DNA of 64,000 nt from Erwinia rhapontici. Its GTDB lineage: Bacteria > Pseudomonadota > Gammaproteobacteria > Enterobacterales > Enterobacteriaceae. A program made the translations under genes and the position numbers. This document shows, piece by piece, positions 45,194 to 54,727 of this stretch (positions within the stretch are counted from its first letter, which is position 1; every line of letters begins with the position of its first letter). Below the pieces are notes generated by a model that searched no databases, was not told the DNA's origin, and worked only from the letters and a program-made list of their open reading frames with translations. The stretch spans positions 1 through 64,000 of the forward strand of contig NZ_VRKO01000016.1 in NCBI RefSeq assembly GCF_012271765.1. The letters are read 5' to 3'.

Positions 45194-45524
45194 GCTTGCG
45201 GTACAACAGCAGGGCAGCGAAGCGGAACTGCTGTTGCGCGTCGATGCGGATCTGTTCTGGTTCCAGGGCCATTTCCCTGAGCAGCCCCTGTTGCCCGGCG
45301 TGGCGCAGCTGGACTGGGTGATCCACTATGGCACCTCGTTGCTGGCCCCAGGGCTGCAGTTTGCCTCCGTGGATAACATTAAGTTTCAGCAGCCGATCCT
45401 GCCGGGCGCTACGCTGAAACTGACGCTGAGCTGGCAGCCTGAAAAAGGGCTGAGTTTTCAATATCAGCGGGTGACCGATGCGGGGCTGCACCCGGCCAGT
45501 AGCGGGAAGATCCGCCTGTGTTAA
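45180..45524 (+). CDS. apeI: Hotdog-fold dehydratase ApeI
   Basis: A 114-residue FabZ/FabA-like protein with the HFPEQPLLPGVAQLDWV signature, in which His and the PG turn are the dehydratase active-site region. With ApeP it would remove water from 3-hydroxyacyl intermediates to give the conjugated double bonds. It overlaps apeH by 14 bp and apeJ by 7 bp. Confidence 0.85.
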   Translation: MLPVELAVQQQGSEAELLLRVDADLFWFQGHFPEQPLLPGVAQLDWVIHYGTSLLAPGLQFASVDNIKFQQPILPGATLKLTLSWQPEKGLSFQYQRVTDAGLHPASSGKIRLC

Positions 45525-47233
45525 ACGAGACGTTCCGCCCCTGTGTGGTGATCCCCTGCTATAACCACGGCATGATGATGGCCTCGGTATTGGCCCGTCT
45601 GGCCCCGTTTACGTTACCGGTACTGATTGTCGATGATGGCAGTGATGCCGCCACCGCCGTTCAGCTCGATGCGCTGGTGGGGCCGGACGTGCAGCTCCAC
45701 CGCCTGACGACCAATCAGGGCAAAGGCGTGGCGGTACTGGCCGGGCTCACGGAGATGGCCCGTCAGGGCTTTACGCATGCTGTGCAGGTGGACGCTGACG
45801 GGCAACATCAGATCGAAGACTGCCCGCGCCTGCTGGATGCAGCGCGTGCCGCGCCAGAAGCGCTGATCTCAGGCCAGCCGCAGTATGACGACTCGGTGCC
45901 TCGGGCGCGGCTGTATGGCCGCTATATCACCCATTTCTGGGTCTGGGTGGAAACCCTGTCCTTTTCCCTGAAAGACAGCATGTGCGGATTCCGTGTGTAT
46001 CCGCTGGCCCCGACGCTGGCGCTGGCACAGCGCCATGCTATCGGTCAGCGTATGGATTTTGATACGGAAATTATGGTGCGCCTCTACTGGGCGGGCACGC
46101 CTTCGTACTTCGTTGCCACCCGCGTAACCTACCCGCAGGACGGGCTGTCACACTTTGATGCGCTGCGCGATAACCTGCGTATCTCCTGGATGCACACCCG
46201 GCTGTTCTTCGGCATGCTGCCGCGTATACCTTCCTTACTCTGGCGCAGAAAAACCGCACGACACTGGTCTGCTACCCCGGAACGCAGCGGGCTGTGGGGC
46301 ATACGCTTTATGCTCACCGTGTATCGGTGCTTTGGCCGCCGGGCGTTTACGTTGTTGCTCTGGCCAGTGACCGCCGTGTACTGGCTCACCGGCGGCGAAC
46401 AGCGCCGCGCCTCCGTGCAGTGGCTGAATGCCGTTCGTGATTACGCACAGTCGCAGCAGATGACATTGCCCAAACCGCTGAGCAGCTTCCGCCACTTCCT
46501 GCGTTTTGGCGATGCCATGCTGGACAAAATTGCCAGCTGGCGCGGCGATCTGCGCTGGGGTAAAGACATTGATTTCGCCCCCGGTGCCGGGGTGATTATC
46601 AACCACGGCCCGCCGGGCGGGCGACTGATCCTGGCCTCGCATCTGGGCGATATTGAGGCCTGCCGTGCACTGGCACAGCAGGTGAGTGGGCTGGTGATCA
46701 ACGCGCTGGTGTTTACCGACCACGCGCAGCGCTTCAAACAGGTCCTGGACGAGATTGCCCCACAAGCCAGTGTTAATGTGATCCCGGTGAGTCATATCGG
46801 CCCGGAAACCGCCATCATGCTGCGGCAGAAGCTCGATGCCGGAGAATGGGTGGCGATTGTCGGTGACCGTACGGCGGTCAACCGCCAGCGCGGCGGCAGT
46901 CGTCGTGTGATATGGAGCGAGTTTCTTGGCAAACCGGCCCCCTTCCCGCAGGGGCCTTTTGTGCTGGCGGCGGCGCTACGTTGCCCGGTGATGCTGATGT
47001 TTGCCCTGCGTCAGGGCAGCACGCTGCGTCTGCACTGCGAGCCGTTCGCCGACCCGCTGGAACTGCCGCGTGCGACACGGCAGCAGGCCTTACAGCAGGT
47101 CGTCGATCGTTATGCACAGCGGCTGGAATACCATGCGCTGCTGTCGCCACTCGACTGGTTTAACTTTTTCGACTTCTGGCAACTGCCGGAAGCTCCCCCG
47201 ACCGAACATGAAGAGAAGGATTCCCGGTGTTAA
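45518..47233 (+). CDS. apeJ: Two-domain glycosyltransferase-acyltransferase ApeJ
   Basis: A 571-residue fusion. The N-terminal 230 residues are a family 2 glycosyltransferase (VVIPCYNHGMMMASVL, VDDGSD, VQVDADGQHQ). The C-terminal part (about 330-560) is an LpxL/HtrB-like acyltransferase with ILASHLGDIEACRALA and VAIVGDRTAVNRQRGG. It probably builds and acylates the sugar-containing lipid anchor. GTG start overlapping the apeI stop. Confidence 0.85.
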   Translation: MLNETFRPCVVIPCYNHGMMMASVLARLAPFTLPVLIVDDGSDAATAVQLDALVGPDVQLHRLTTNQGKGVAVLAGLTEMARQGFTHAVQVDADGQHQIEDCPRLLDAARAAPEALISGQPQYDDSVPRARLYGRYITHFWVWVETLSFSLKDSMCGFRVYPLAPTLALAQRHAIGQRMDFDTEIMVRLYWAGTPSYFVATRVTYPQDGLSHFDALRDNLRISWMHTRLFFGMLPRIPSLLWRRKTARHWSATPERSGLWGIRFMLTVYRCFGRRAFTLLLWPVTAVYWLTGGEQRRASVQWLNAVRDYAQSQQMTLPKPLSSFRHFLRFGDAMLDKIASWRGDLRWGKDIDFAPGAGVIINHGPPGGRLILASHLGDIEACRALAQQVSGLVINALVFTDHAQRFKQVLDEIAPQASVNVIPVSHIGPETAIMLRQKLDAGEWVAIVGDRTAVNRQRGGSRRVIWSEFLGKPAPFPQGPFVLAAALRCPVMLMFALRQGSTLRLHCEPFADPLELPRATRQQALQQVVDRYAQRLEYHALLSPLDWFNFFDFWQLPEAPPTEHEEKDSRC

Positions 47234-47649
47234 ACGATGCGCGTTTCTCTGTTGAGGTTGAGCTGACCGTTCCGTTCCACGATGTGGATGCGATGGGCGT
47301 GGTCTGGCACGGCAACTATTTCCGTTATTTCGAAATTGCCCGCGAAGCGCTGCTGGGCAAGTTTAATTATGGCTACCGCGAGATGAAGGCCTCGGGGTAC
47401 GTCTGGCCCGTGGTGGATACCCGGGTAAAATATCGCGGCACCCTGACGTTTGAGCAGCGTATCCGCGTGCGTGCCACCATTGAAGAAGTGGAGAATCGCC
47501 TGCGTATCGCTTATCAGATTTTTGATGCAGAGAGCGGCCAGCGTACGACCACCGGTTACACCATTCAGGTTGCGGTGGCCGAAGGGGAGACGGGCATCAG
47601 CTTTGTCTCGCCGCAGATCCTGTTTGATCGTCTGGGAGTCACGCTATGA
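47227..47649 (+). CDS. apeK: 4HBT-type thioesterase ApeK
   Basis: A 140-residue hotdog thioesterase with the 4-hydroxybenzoyl-CoA thioesterase signature VPFHDVDAMGVVWHGNYFRYFE (Asp near 18). It may release or edit carrier-bound acyl groups during polyene synthesis. GTG start, 7-bp overlap with apeJ and 4-bp overlap with apeL. Confidence 0.86.
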   Translation: MLNDARFSVEVELTVPFHDVDAMGVVWHGNYFRYFEIAREALLGKFNYGYREMKASGYVWPVVDTRVKYRGTLTFEQRIRVRATIEEVENRLRIAYQIFDAESGQRTTTGYTIQVAVAEGETGISFVSPQILFDRLGVTL

Positions 47650-48251
47650 TCAAAATGCTTTTCACCTTGCTGATGCTCACCAGCCTTAGCGTGCAGGCCG
47701 TCACGCTGGACGCACTGCAACAGCGCTTTGCCAGCCAGCCGGTGGTGCGGGCTGACTTCAGCCAGCTGCGTACCATCAAAGGCATGGCGCAACCCCTGAA
47801 ATCCAGTGGCCAACTGCTGATAGCCCAGGATAAAGGGCTGTGGTGGCAGCAGTCGAAGCCTTTCCCGCTGACGCTGGTGCTGGATGAAAAACGCATGGTC
47901 CAGGTGATGAATGGCCAGCCGCCTGAAATTGTCACTGCCGACAGCAATCCGCAGATGTTCCAGTTCAACCATCTGCTGCGCGCCCTGTTTCAGGCAGACC
48001 GTCAAGTCCTGGAGCAGAACTTTGCGCTGGATTTTCACGATCTCGGGCAGGACCGCTGGCGCCTGGTGCTGACGCCAACCACTTCGCCGCTGGATAAACT
48101 TTTTAACAACATCACCTTACAGGGTGCTGCGTATCTCGACAGCATTCAGTTGAATGACCGACAGGGCGATCGTACGGATATAACCCTGAGCAATCAGCGC
48201 CTGACGCCGACTCACCTGACTGATGAAGAGCAGCAGCATTTTGTTTTCTAA
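47646..48251 (+). CDS. apeL: LolA-like periplasmic carrier ApeL
   Basis: A 201-residue exported protein with signal peptide MIKMLFTLLMLTSLSVQA and a LolA-like fold (LQQRFASQPVVRADFSQLRTIKGMAQPLKSSGQL). By analogy with LolA it may carry the finished lipid-polyene across the periplasm. It overlaps apeK by 4 bp and apeM by 29 bp. Confidence 0.85.
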   Translation: MIKMLFTLLMLTSLSVQAVTLDALQQRFASQPVVRADFSQLRTIKGMAQPLKSSGQLLIAQDKGLWWQQSKPFPLTLVLDEKRMVQVMNGQPPEIVTADSNPQMFQFNHLLRALFQADRQVLEQNFALDFHDLGQDRWRLVLTPTTSPLDKLFNNITLQGAAYLDSIQLNDRQGDRTDITLSNQRLTPTHLTDEEQQHFVF

Positions 48252-50541
48252 CCGACCGCGTCAGATTGCCGTTGCCTGGCTGATCGTCTGCCTGCTGCTG
48301 TTGGCCGGGCTGGCGGCATTGCTGCCGCAGGCGCGTATTAACAGTAGCGTGCTGGCGCTGCTGCCTGCTCAGTCGATGGGGGCGATGCCAGCCGACCTGG
48401 AACAGGGCTTTATGCAGCGTCTTGACCGCCAGATGGTGTGGCTGGTCAGCGCCGGGAAGCAGGATAACCCGGCCGTGGCACAGACGTTGCTGACGAAGCT
48501 GCGACAGCTTGAAGGACTGAAGCAGGTGAAAGGGCCGCTGGACGCACAGCAACAGCAGGCCTGGGGGCAATTTGCTTTTCAGCACCGAAACAGCATGATT
48601 GATGCCGCCACGCGCGCACGGCTGGAAAACGGCGGAGCCGCCCAGGCCGACTGGGTGCTGGCACAGCTCTATTCCGCGTTTGCCGGGGTGAGCGGGCAGG
48701 AACTGAATCACGATCCGTTGATGCTGGTGCGTGGCGCACAGCTAATGATGCAACAAAATGCCAGCCAGCTCGGGCTGAGCAACGGTTGGCTGACCACCCG
48801 CGATAAGCAGGGGCAGCGCTGGTACTTTATTCATGGCGAACTGGCCAGCAGCTCGTTCGATATGCAGCAAAGCCACGCCATTGTTGGCCAGCTTCAGGAT
48901 ATCGAGCAGCAACTGCGACAGCAGTACCCGAATGCACAACTGCTGTCACGCGGTACCGTCTGGTTCAGTGATTATGCCAGCCAGCAGGCGCGGCATGATG
49001 TCTCCACCCTTGGGGTGGCCACCATTGTTGGTGTGCTGCTGCTGGTTTTCTCGGTGTTTCGTTCACCGCGACCGCTGCTGCTTTGCGCGCTCTCCGTAGG
49101 GATTGGTGCACTGGCAGGGACGGTGATCACGCTCCTCTGCTTCGGTGAGCTGCACCTGATGACGCTGGTGATGAGCCTGAGCATTGTCGGGATTTCGGCC
49201 GATTACACCCTCTATTACCTCACGGAGCGCATGGTTCACGGGGCAGATATGACCCCGCAGGAGAGCCTGCATAAGGTGATGCGTGCGTTGCTGCTGGCGC
49301 TGGGCACCACCGCCATTGCCTGGCTGATTATGGTGGTGGCACCCTTCCCGGGGATTCGCCAGTTGGCGGTGTTCGCTGCCGTTGGCCTGACGGCATCCTG
49401 CCTGACGGTGATCTGCTGGTATCCGCTGTTGGTGAAAGGCTTGCCTGTGCGCCCGGTGCCGATGATGGCGCTGATGGGGCGCTGGCTGGCGGCGTGGCGA
49501 CGCAACAACCGCCTGCGTATCGGTCTGCCGCTGCTGGTGGCACTGCTGTCGCTGGGCGGGATCAGCCAGCTGCGCGTTGATGATGATATTTCCCAGCTCC
49601 AGGCGCTGCCCGCGCATTTGCTGGCCGTGGAGCGGCAGGTCACTGCGCTCACCGGTCAGAGTGCCGACCAGACCTGGATGGCGGTTTCCGGCGATAACCC
49701 GCAGCAGACCTTGCAACGTCTGGAGGCGCTGGCCCCGAAACTGGGCGATGCGCGCCGTCAGCAATGGCTCAACAGTTACCGTCTGTTGCCGCTCTCCTCC
49801 CTGGCGCAGCAGCAGCAGGATTTACAGAGGCTGCAGCAGGCGGCTCCGACGGTGATCGCCCGTTTGCACGAGGCCGGGGTGACGGTGAATGCCCCCGATC
49901 TCAGCGCGCAGCCGCTGACGCCGGAAGCCTGGCTTAACAGTCAGAACAGCGAAGGCTGGCGCCTGCTGTGGCTGACGCTGCCTGACGGGCGCAGTGGTGT
50001 ACTGGTGCCGTTGAGCGGCGTGAGCAATCGTGCCGCACTGGCGCAACTGGCTGACAGCCTGCCGGGCGTCAGCTGGATTGACCGTAAACAGACCTTCGAT
50101 ACGCTGTTTGCCTTTTACCGTACCCTGCTGGGCTGGCTGCTGGCAGCCGCGCTGGTGGCGATTGCCCTGAGCAATGTGCTGCGCCTTGGCTGGCGTCAGG
50201 GGCTGCTGACGGTGATCCCTTCCGTACTGTCACTGGGCGGTGGACTGGCGGCGCTGGCGTTGTCCGGCCATTCGCTTAACCTGTTTTCGCTGCTTGCGCT
50301 GGTACTGGTGCTGGGCATTGGGATTAATTACACCCTGTTCTTCAGCAATCCGCGTGGGACGCCGATAACCTCTCTGCTGGCGGTGTTGCTGGCGATGGCG
50401 ACCACGTTGCTGACGCTGGGGATGCTGGTGTTCAGCAGTACCCAGGCGATCAGCAGTTTCGGCATTGTGCTGTGCAGCGGCATCTTTACCGCGTTCTTAC
50501 TGTCCCCGCTGGCACTGCCGGCGAAACGGAGAAAAAAATGA
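48223..50541 (+). CDS. apeM: RND/MMPL-type exporter ApeM
   Basis: A 772-residue inner-membrane protein with two sets of six membrane segments and two large periplasmic loops, the MMPL/RND plan. The membrane part contains LMTLVMSLSIVGISADYTLYYLTE and its second-half counterpart ALVLVLGIGINYTLFF, both with the conserved GI(S/N)xDYxLxx type motif. It probably extracts the aryl polyene lipid and passes it to ApeL/ApeN. Confidence 0.87.
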   Translation: MKSSSILFSNRPRQIAVAWLIVCLLLLAGLAALLPQARINSSVLALLPAQSMGAMPADLEQGFMQRLDRQMVWLVSAGKQDNPAVAQTLLTKLRQLEGLKQVKGPLDAQQQQAWGQFAFQHRNSMIDAATRARLENGGAAQADWVLAQLYSAFAGVSGQELNHDPLMLVRGAQLMMQQNASQLGLSNGWLTTRDKQGQRWYFIHGELASSSFDMQQSHAIVGQLQDIEQQLRQQYPNAQLLSRGTVWFSDYASQQARHDVSTLGVATIVGVLLLVFSVFRSPRPLLLCALSVGIGALAGTVITLLCFGELHLMTLVMSLSIVGISADYTLYYLTERMVHGADMTPQESLHKVMRALLLALGTTAIAWLIMVVAPFPGIRQLAVFAAVGLTASCLTVICWYPLLVKGLPVRPVPMMALMGRWLAAWRRNNRLRIGLPLLVALLSLGGISQLRVDDDISQLQALPAHLLAVERQVTALTGQSADQTWMAVSGDNPQQTLQRLEALAPKLGDARRQQWLNSYRLLPLSSLAQQQQDLQRLQQAAPTVIARLHEAGVTVNAPDLSAQPLTPEAWLNSQNSEGWRLLWLTLPDGRSGVLVPLSGVSNRAALAQLADSLPGVSWIDRKQTFDTLFAFYRTLLGWLLAAALVAIALSNVLRLGWRQGLLTVIPSVLSLGGGLAALALSGHSLNLFSLLALVLVLGIGINYTLFFSNPRGTPITSLLAVLLAMATTLLTLGMLVFSSTQAISSFGIVLCSGIFTAFLLSPLALPAKRRKK

Positions 50542-51104
50542 AAAGCCTTCTGGCGCTGTTCTGCGCCGCGTTGCTGCTCACGGGCTGTGCCGGAAAACCG
50601 GATGACACCCGGGCGCAGGCCTGGCTTAAACCGGGCGTACGCGTGACGTTACCGCCCCCGGCCATTGATCCGGCGTTCAGTCAGCAACAGCTGCTGACCG
50701 GGAGTTTCAAGGGCAAACAGCAGTCGCTGCTGGTGTTGCTGAGTGCCGATGGTCAGCAGCTGACGCTGGCCGGGTTGTCATCACTCGGCATCCGCCTGTT
50801 TCGGGTAACGTATGATGCCAGCGGCATTCACGCCGAACAGGCGCTGGTTCTGCCGGAGATGCCGCCAGCCAGCCAGGTGCTGGCTGATATTATGCTCAGT
50901 CACTGGCCTGTTTCCGTGTGGCTTCCGCGCCTGCCGGAGGGCTGGACGCTGGCAGACCAGGGCGACCGCCGGCAGTTGCGTGATGACGGGGGCAAACTGA
51001 TCACGGAGATCCGCTACCTGCAACGCGGGACACAGCGGATGCCGATCAGTGTTCAGCAGTTTGCTTTTGGCTACCATATCTTGATTCAGAATCTGGACGG
51101 ATGA
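50538..51104 (+). CDS. apeN: DUF3261 lipoprotein ApeN
   Basis: 188 residues with a lipoprotein signal (MKSLLALFCAALLLTGCAG, Cys near 17). DUF3261 proteins are LolB-like; this one may receive the polyene at the outer membrane. I start it at ATG 50538, which overlaps the apeM stop; the longer frame from 50472 would bury the signal peptide. Confidence 0.85.
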   Translation: MKSLLALFCAALLLTGCAGKPDDTRAQAWLKPGVRVTLPPPAIDPAFSQQQLLTGSFKGKQQSLLVLLSADGQQLTLAGLSSLGIRLFRVTYDASGIHAEQALVLPEMPPASQVLADIMLSHWPVSVWLPRLPEGWTLADQGDRRQLRDDGGKLITEIRYLQRGTQRMPISVQQFAFGYHILIQNLDG

Positions 51105-52255
51105 TGATGTTTATTTCTGCGGTGGGTATGCTCAATGCGCTGGGTGCAACGTCCGATGACATCGCCGATAACCTTGTGCGCGGCGTGGCACCGGGGATGC
51201 GTGCCGACAGCGGATGGTTGATCGGCGATAAACCCTGCTGGACCGGGCGGGTGGATGCGGAATTACCCGCGGTTCCGGCCCGGCTGGCGGCGCATAACAG
51301 CCGGAATAACCAGCTGCTACTGGCGGCGCTGGCACAGATTGAAACGGAAGTGCAGTCGGCGATCGCGCATTTTGGTGCAGACCGCGTGGCGGTGGTGCTC
51401 GGCACCAGCACGTCTGGCCTGGATGAGGGCGATCGTTTTATCAGCGGTGACAGCGAGAATTATCACTATTTTCAGCAGGAGCTTGGCGATCCCTCGCGTT
51501 TTCTGGCGGACTATCTGCAACTGAGCGGCCCGGCCTACACGCTGTCGACGGCCTGCTCTTCCAGCGCGCGGGCGCTGATCAGCGGGCAGCGATTGATTGA
51601 CGCCGGACTGGCGGATGTGGCGATTGTCGGCGGGGCCGATACGCTCAGTCGTATGCCACTCAACGGTTTTGACAGCCTTGAGTCGTTATCAGCGCAACGC
51701 TGCGTGCCGTTCAGCCAGCAGCGTGATGGCATAACGATTGGCGAAGGGGCGGCGCTGATGCTGCTGACCCGCGAGCCGCAGCCCGTAGCGATTCTGGGTT
51801 ATGGTGAGTCCTCGGACGCCTGGCATATGTCGGCACCCCATCCTGAAGGGGAAGGGGCCAAACGCGCGATTACTATGGCGCTGCAACAGGCGGGTCTGGC
51901 CCCGGAGCAGGTGGGGTATATCAACCTGCACGGTACGGCAACGCGGTTAAATGATCAGATTGAAGCGGGCGTGGTCAGTGCGCTGTTTGGCGACCAGGTA
52001 CCCTGTAGCTCCACCAAGCACTTAACCGGACATACGCTCGGTGCCGCAGGCATTGTTGAGGCGGCGCTGTGCTGGCTTATCCTCACACGTCACCTGCCGC
52101 TGCCGCCGCAAGATTTCAGCGCCAGCACCCCGGACAGCGGCCTGCCAGATTGCGGTCTGCTGACGGCGCCCGAGCCGCTGGAACGCCCGGTGATCATGAG
52201 TAACTCTTTTGCTTTTGGCGGCAATAATGCCTGCCTGATTTTAGGAACGCTGTGA
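51101..52255 (+). CDS. apeO: Beta-ketoacyl-ACP synthase ApeO
   Basis: A 384-residue FabB/FabF-type condensing enzyme with the full Cys-His-His triad: Cys in YTLSTACSSSARAL, His in INLHGTATRLNDQ and His in KHLTGHTLGAAG. It probably elongates the polyene, pairing with the ApeC chain-length-factor-like protein. Overlaps apeN by 4 bp. Confidence 0.9.
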   Translation: MMMFISAVGMLNALGATSDDIADNLVRGVAPGMRADSGWLIGDKPCWTGRVDAELPAVPARLAAHNSRNNQLLLAALAQIETEVQSAIAHFGADRVAVVLGTSTSGLDEGDRFISGDSENYHYFQQELGDPSRFLADYLQLSGPAYTLSTACSSSARALISGQRLIDAGLADVAIVGGADTLSRMPLNGFDSLESLSAQRCVPFSQQRDGITIGEGAALMLLTREPQPVAILGYGESSDAWHMSAPHPEGEGAKRAITMALQQAGLAPEQVGYINLHGTATRLNDQIEAGVVSALFGDQVPCSSTKHLTGHTLGAAGIVEAALCWLILTRHLPLPPQDFSASTPDSGLPDCGLLTAPEPLERPVIMSNSFAFGGNNACLILGTL

Positions 52256-52731
52256 TGTCAGAGTATCAACCCGCCGCGTATTACCTGCCGCATGCCTCAC
52301 CGATGGTGCTGGTAGAGCAGGTGCTGAATGTCAGTGACGAAGAGGCCCATTGCCGTGTACGGGTCAGTGCTGACAGTGTGCTGGCACCCTTTCTCAACCC
52401 GCAGGGGGCATTGCCTGCCTGGTTCGGCATTGAAATTATTGCCCAGACGATAGGTGTCTGGTCAGGCTGGCATGGCCGCCAGCAGCATCAATGCCCCCCG
52501 CGTCCCGGGATGCTACTGGGCGGGCGCGGCTACCGCTCCCAGCAGGCGATTTTCCCCGCCGACAGCGTGCTGGATATTCGCGTCAGCCTGCTGATGTGCG
52601 ATGAAAAAATAGGCAGTTTCGACGGCGTTATCACCATTGATGGCGACACCTGGGCTCATGGCCGACTGAATACCTATCAGCCAGATGACCTGGAACTTCA
52701 ACAACTTATGCAACAGGATATTCAGGAATGA
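52252..52731 (+). CDS. apeP: Dehydratase ApeP
   Basis: A 159-residue hotdog protein related to FabZ-like dehydratases, with YYLPHASPMVLVEQVL near the start and GALPAWFGIEIIAQTIGVWSG as the central helix. It is the partner of ApeI in known clusters. Start GTG 52252 or ATG 52255, overlapping apeO. Confidence 0.86.
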   Translation: MMSEYQPAAYYLPHASPMVLVEQVLNVSDEEAHCRVRVSADSVLAPFLNPQGALPAWFGIEIIAQTIGVWSGWHGRQQHQCPPRPGMLLGGRGYRSQQAIFPADSVLDIRVSLLMCDEKIGSFDGVITIDGDTWAHGRLNTYQPDDLELQQLMQQDIQE

Positions 52732-53459
52732 CGCGTTCTGTTTTAGTCACCGGAGCTAGCAAAGGTATCGGCCGTGCGATTGCGCTGCGCCTGGCCGCCG
52801 ATGGATTTACCGTGATAGTTCATTTTCACAGCGATGAGCAGGGCGCACGGGATACGCTGCACCAGATAGAAACGGCCGGAGGCATGGGCCGCGTGCTGGG
52901 CTTTGATATTGCCGACCGCGAGATGTGCCGCACCCGTCTTGAAGCGGATATCGAGCAACATGGCGCTTATTATGGCGTGGTCAGCAATGCCGGTATTACT
53001 CGCGACGGTGCATTTCCTGCACTGAGCGATGACGACTGGGACCAGGTGATCCACACTAACCTCGACAGTTTTTATAACGTGATCCAGCCTTGTGTGATGC
53101 CGATGATCGGACTGCGCAAAGGCGGGCGCATTATTACCCTCTCGTCGGTTTCCGGCATGATGGGTAATCGCGGACAGGTGAATTACAGTGCGGCCAAAGC
53201 GGGTATTATCGGTGCGACCAAGGCGCTGGCGATTGAGCTGGCGAAACGCAAAATCACCGTTAATTGCATTGCTCCGGGTCTGATTGATACGGGAATGATC
53301 CAGATGGAACCGATGGCGGTGGATGAGGCGCTGAAGATGATCCCGATGAAACGCATGGGTGCCGCAGAGGAAGTGGCCGGGCTGGCCAGCTATCTGATGT
53401 CTGATATCGCGGGATATGTCACCCGTCAGGTCATTTCGATTAACGGGGGGATGCTCTGA
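52728..53459 (+). CDS. apeQ: 3-oxoacyl-ACP reductase ApeQ
   Basis: A 243-residue FabG-type short-chain reductase. The NADPH site is VTGASKGIGRAIALRLA; the active site is NAG in VVSNAGITRDG, Ser in ITLSSVSGM and Tyr/Lys in NYSAAKAG. It reduces the 3-keto group at every elongation round. Overlaps apeP by 4 bp. Confidence 0.92.
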   Translation: MTRSVLVTGASKGIGRAIALRLAADGFTVIVHFHSDEQGARDTLHQIETAGGMGRVLGFDIADREMCRTRLEADIEQHGAYYGVVSNAGITRDGAFPALSDDDWDQVIHTNLDSFYNVIQPCVMPMIGLRKGGRIITLSSVSGMMGNRGQVNYSAAKAGIIGATKALAIELAKRKITVNCIAPGLIDTGMIQMEPMAVDEALKMIPMKRMGAAEEVAGLASYLMSDIAGYVTRQVISINGGML

Positions 53460-54685
53460 TGCGCCGTGTTGTGGTAACAGGAATGGGGGGCGTGACCGCC
53501 TTTGGTGAAAACTGGCAGGCGGTGTCTGAGCGTTTGCGCGCGGGCACCAATGCGGTCCGTAAGATGCCGGAATGGCAGATTTATGACGGCCTGAATACCC
53601 TGTTAGCGGCACCCGTAGATGATTTTACGCTACCGGAGCATTACACCCGTAAACGTATCCGTTCCATGGGGCGCGTCTCACTGATGGCGACCCGTGCTAC
53701 CGAACTGGCGCTGGAGCAGGCCGGGCTGCTGGGGCACCCGGTGCTGACCAATGGCGATACCGGTATTGCTTACGGTTCCTCAACCGGCAGCACCGGCCCG
53801 GTCAGTGAATTTGCTACCATGCTGACGGAAAAGCACACCAACAACATTACCGGCACCACCTATGTGCAGATGATGCCGCACACCACAGCGGTGAATGCCG
53901 GACTGTTCTTTGGCCTGCGAGGCCGGGTGATCCCGACCTCCAGCGCCTGCACCTCCGGCAGCCAGGCCATCGGTTATGCATGGGAAGCGATCCGCCACGG
54001 CTATCAGACGGTGATGGTCGCAGGTGGGGCAGAGGAGTTATGCCCTTCAGAGGCGGCGGTGTTTGACACGCTGTTTGCCACCAGTCAGCGCAACGACCGC
54101 CCACAAAGCACGCCTTCACCGTTTGATACCCAACGTGATGGTCTGGTGATTGGCGAAGGGGCCGGGACGCTGGTGCTGGAAGATCTGGAACACGCTGAAG
54201 CACGCGGTGCGACGATTTATGCGGAGATCGTCGGTTTTTACACCAACTGCGATGCTGCGCATATTACCCAGCCACAGCGTGAAACCATGCAAATCTGCAT
54301 TGAGAGGGCATTGCGCTCGGCAGGGCTGACAGCCGACGATATTGGTTATATCAGCGCTCACGGCACCGCGACCGACCGTGGCGATGTGGCGGAAAGTCAT
54401 GCCACGGCGGCGGTCTTTGGCGACCGTACGCCGGTTTCATCGCTGAAAAGTTATTTTGGCCATACGCTGGGTGCCTGTGGCGCGCTGGAAGCCTGGATGA
54501 GCATTGAGATGATGCGTGAAGGCTGGTTCGCCCCTACATTAAACCTCACTCAACCCGCTGAGGATTGTGCCGCGCTGGACTACATCATGCAGCAACCCCG
54601 TGCGATACAGACGGACTACATTCAGTCCAACAACTTTGCCTTTGGTGGCATCAACACCTCTCTGATCTTCCGTCGCTGGTCCTGA
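53459..54685 (+). CDS. apeR: Beta-ketoacyl-ACP synthase ApeR
   Basis: A 408-residue FabF-type condensing enzyme with Cys in IPTSSACTSGSQAIG, His in ISAHGTATDRGD and His in KSYFGHTLGACG, so it is catalytically complete. It is the last gene of the cluster, overlaps apeQ by 1 bp and is followed by a terminator. With ApeO it gives the cluster two active ketosynthases, one perhaps for initiation. Confidence 0.9.
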   Translation: MRRVVVTGMGGVTAFGENWQAVSERLRAGTNAVRKMPEWQIYDGLNTLLAAPVDDFTLPEHYTRKRIRSMGRVSLMATRATELALEQAGLLGHPVLTNGDTGIAYGSSTGSTGPVSEFATMLTEKHTNNITGTTYVQMMPHTTAVNAGLFFGLRGRVIPTSSACTSGSQAIGYAWEAIRHGYQTVMVAGGAEELCPSEAAVFDTLFATSQRNDRPQSTPSPFDTQRDGLVIGEGAGTLVLEDLEHAEARGATIYAEIVGFYTNCDAAHITQPQRETMQICIERALRSAGLTADDIGYISAHGTATDRGDVAESHATAAVFGDRTPVSSLKSYFGHTLGACGALEAWMSIEMMREGWFAPTLNLTQPAEDCAALDYIMQQPRAIQTDYIQSNNFAFGGINTSLIFRRWS

Positions 54686-54694
54686 CCCTGCTAA

Positions 54695-54727
54695 GGCGTT
54701 GCAACTGCAACGCCCTTCTTGTTATTT
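54695..54727 (+). terminator. Terminator of the aryl polyene operon
   Basis: GGCGTTGCA-AC-TGCAACGCC is a perfect 9-bp stem with the tail CTTCTTGTTATTTTT. It begins 10 bp after the apeR stop codon. Confidence 0.85.
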
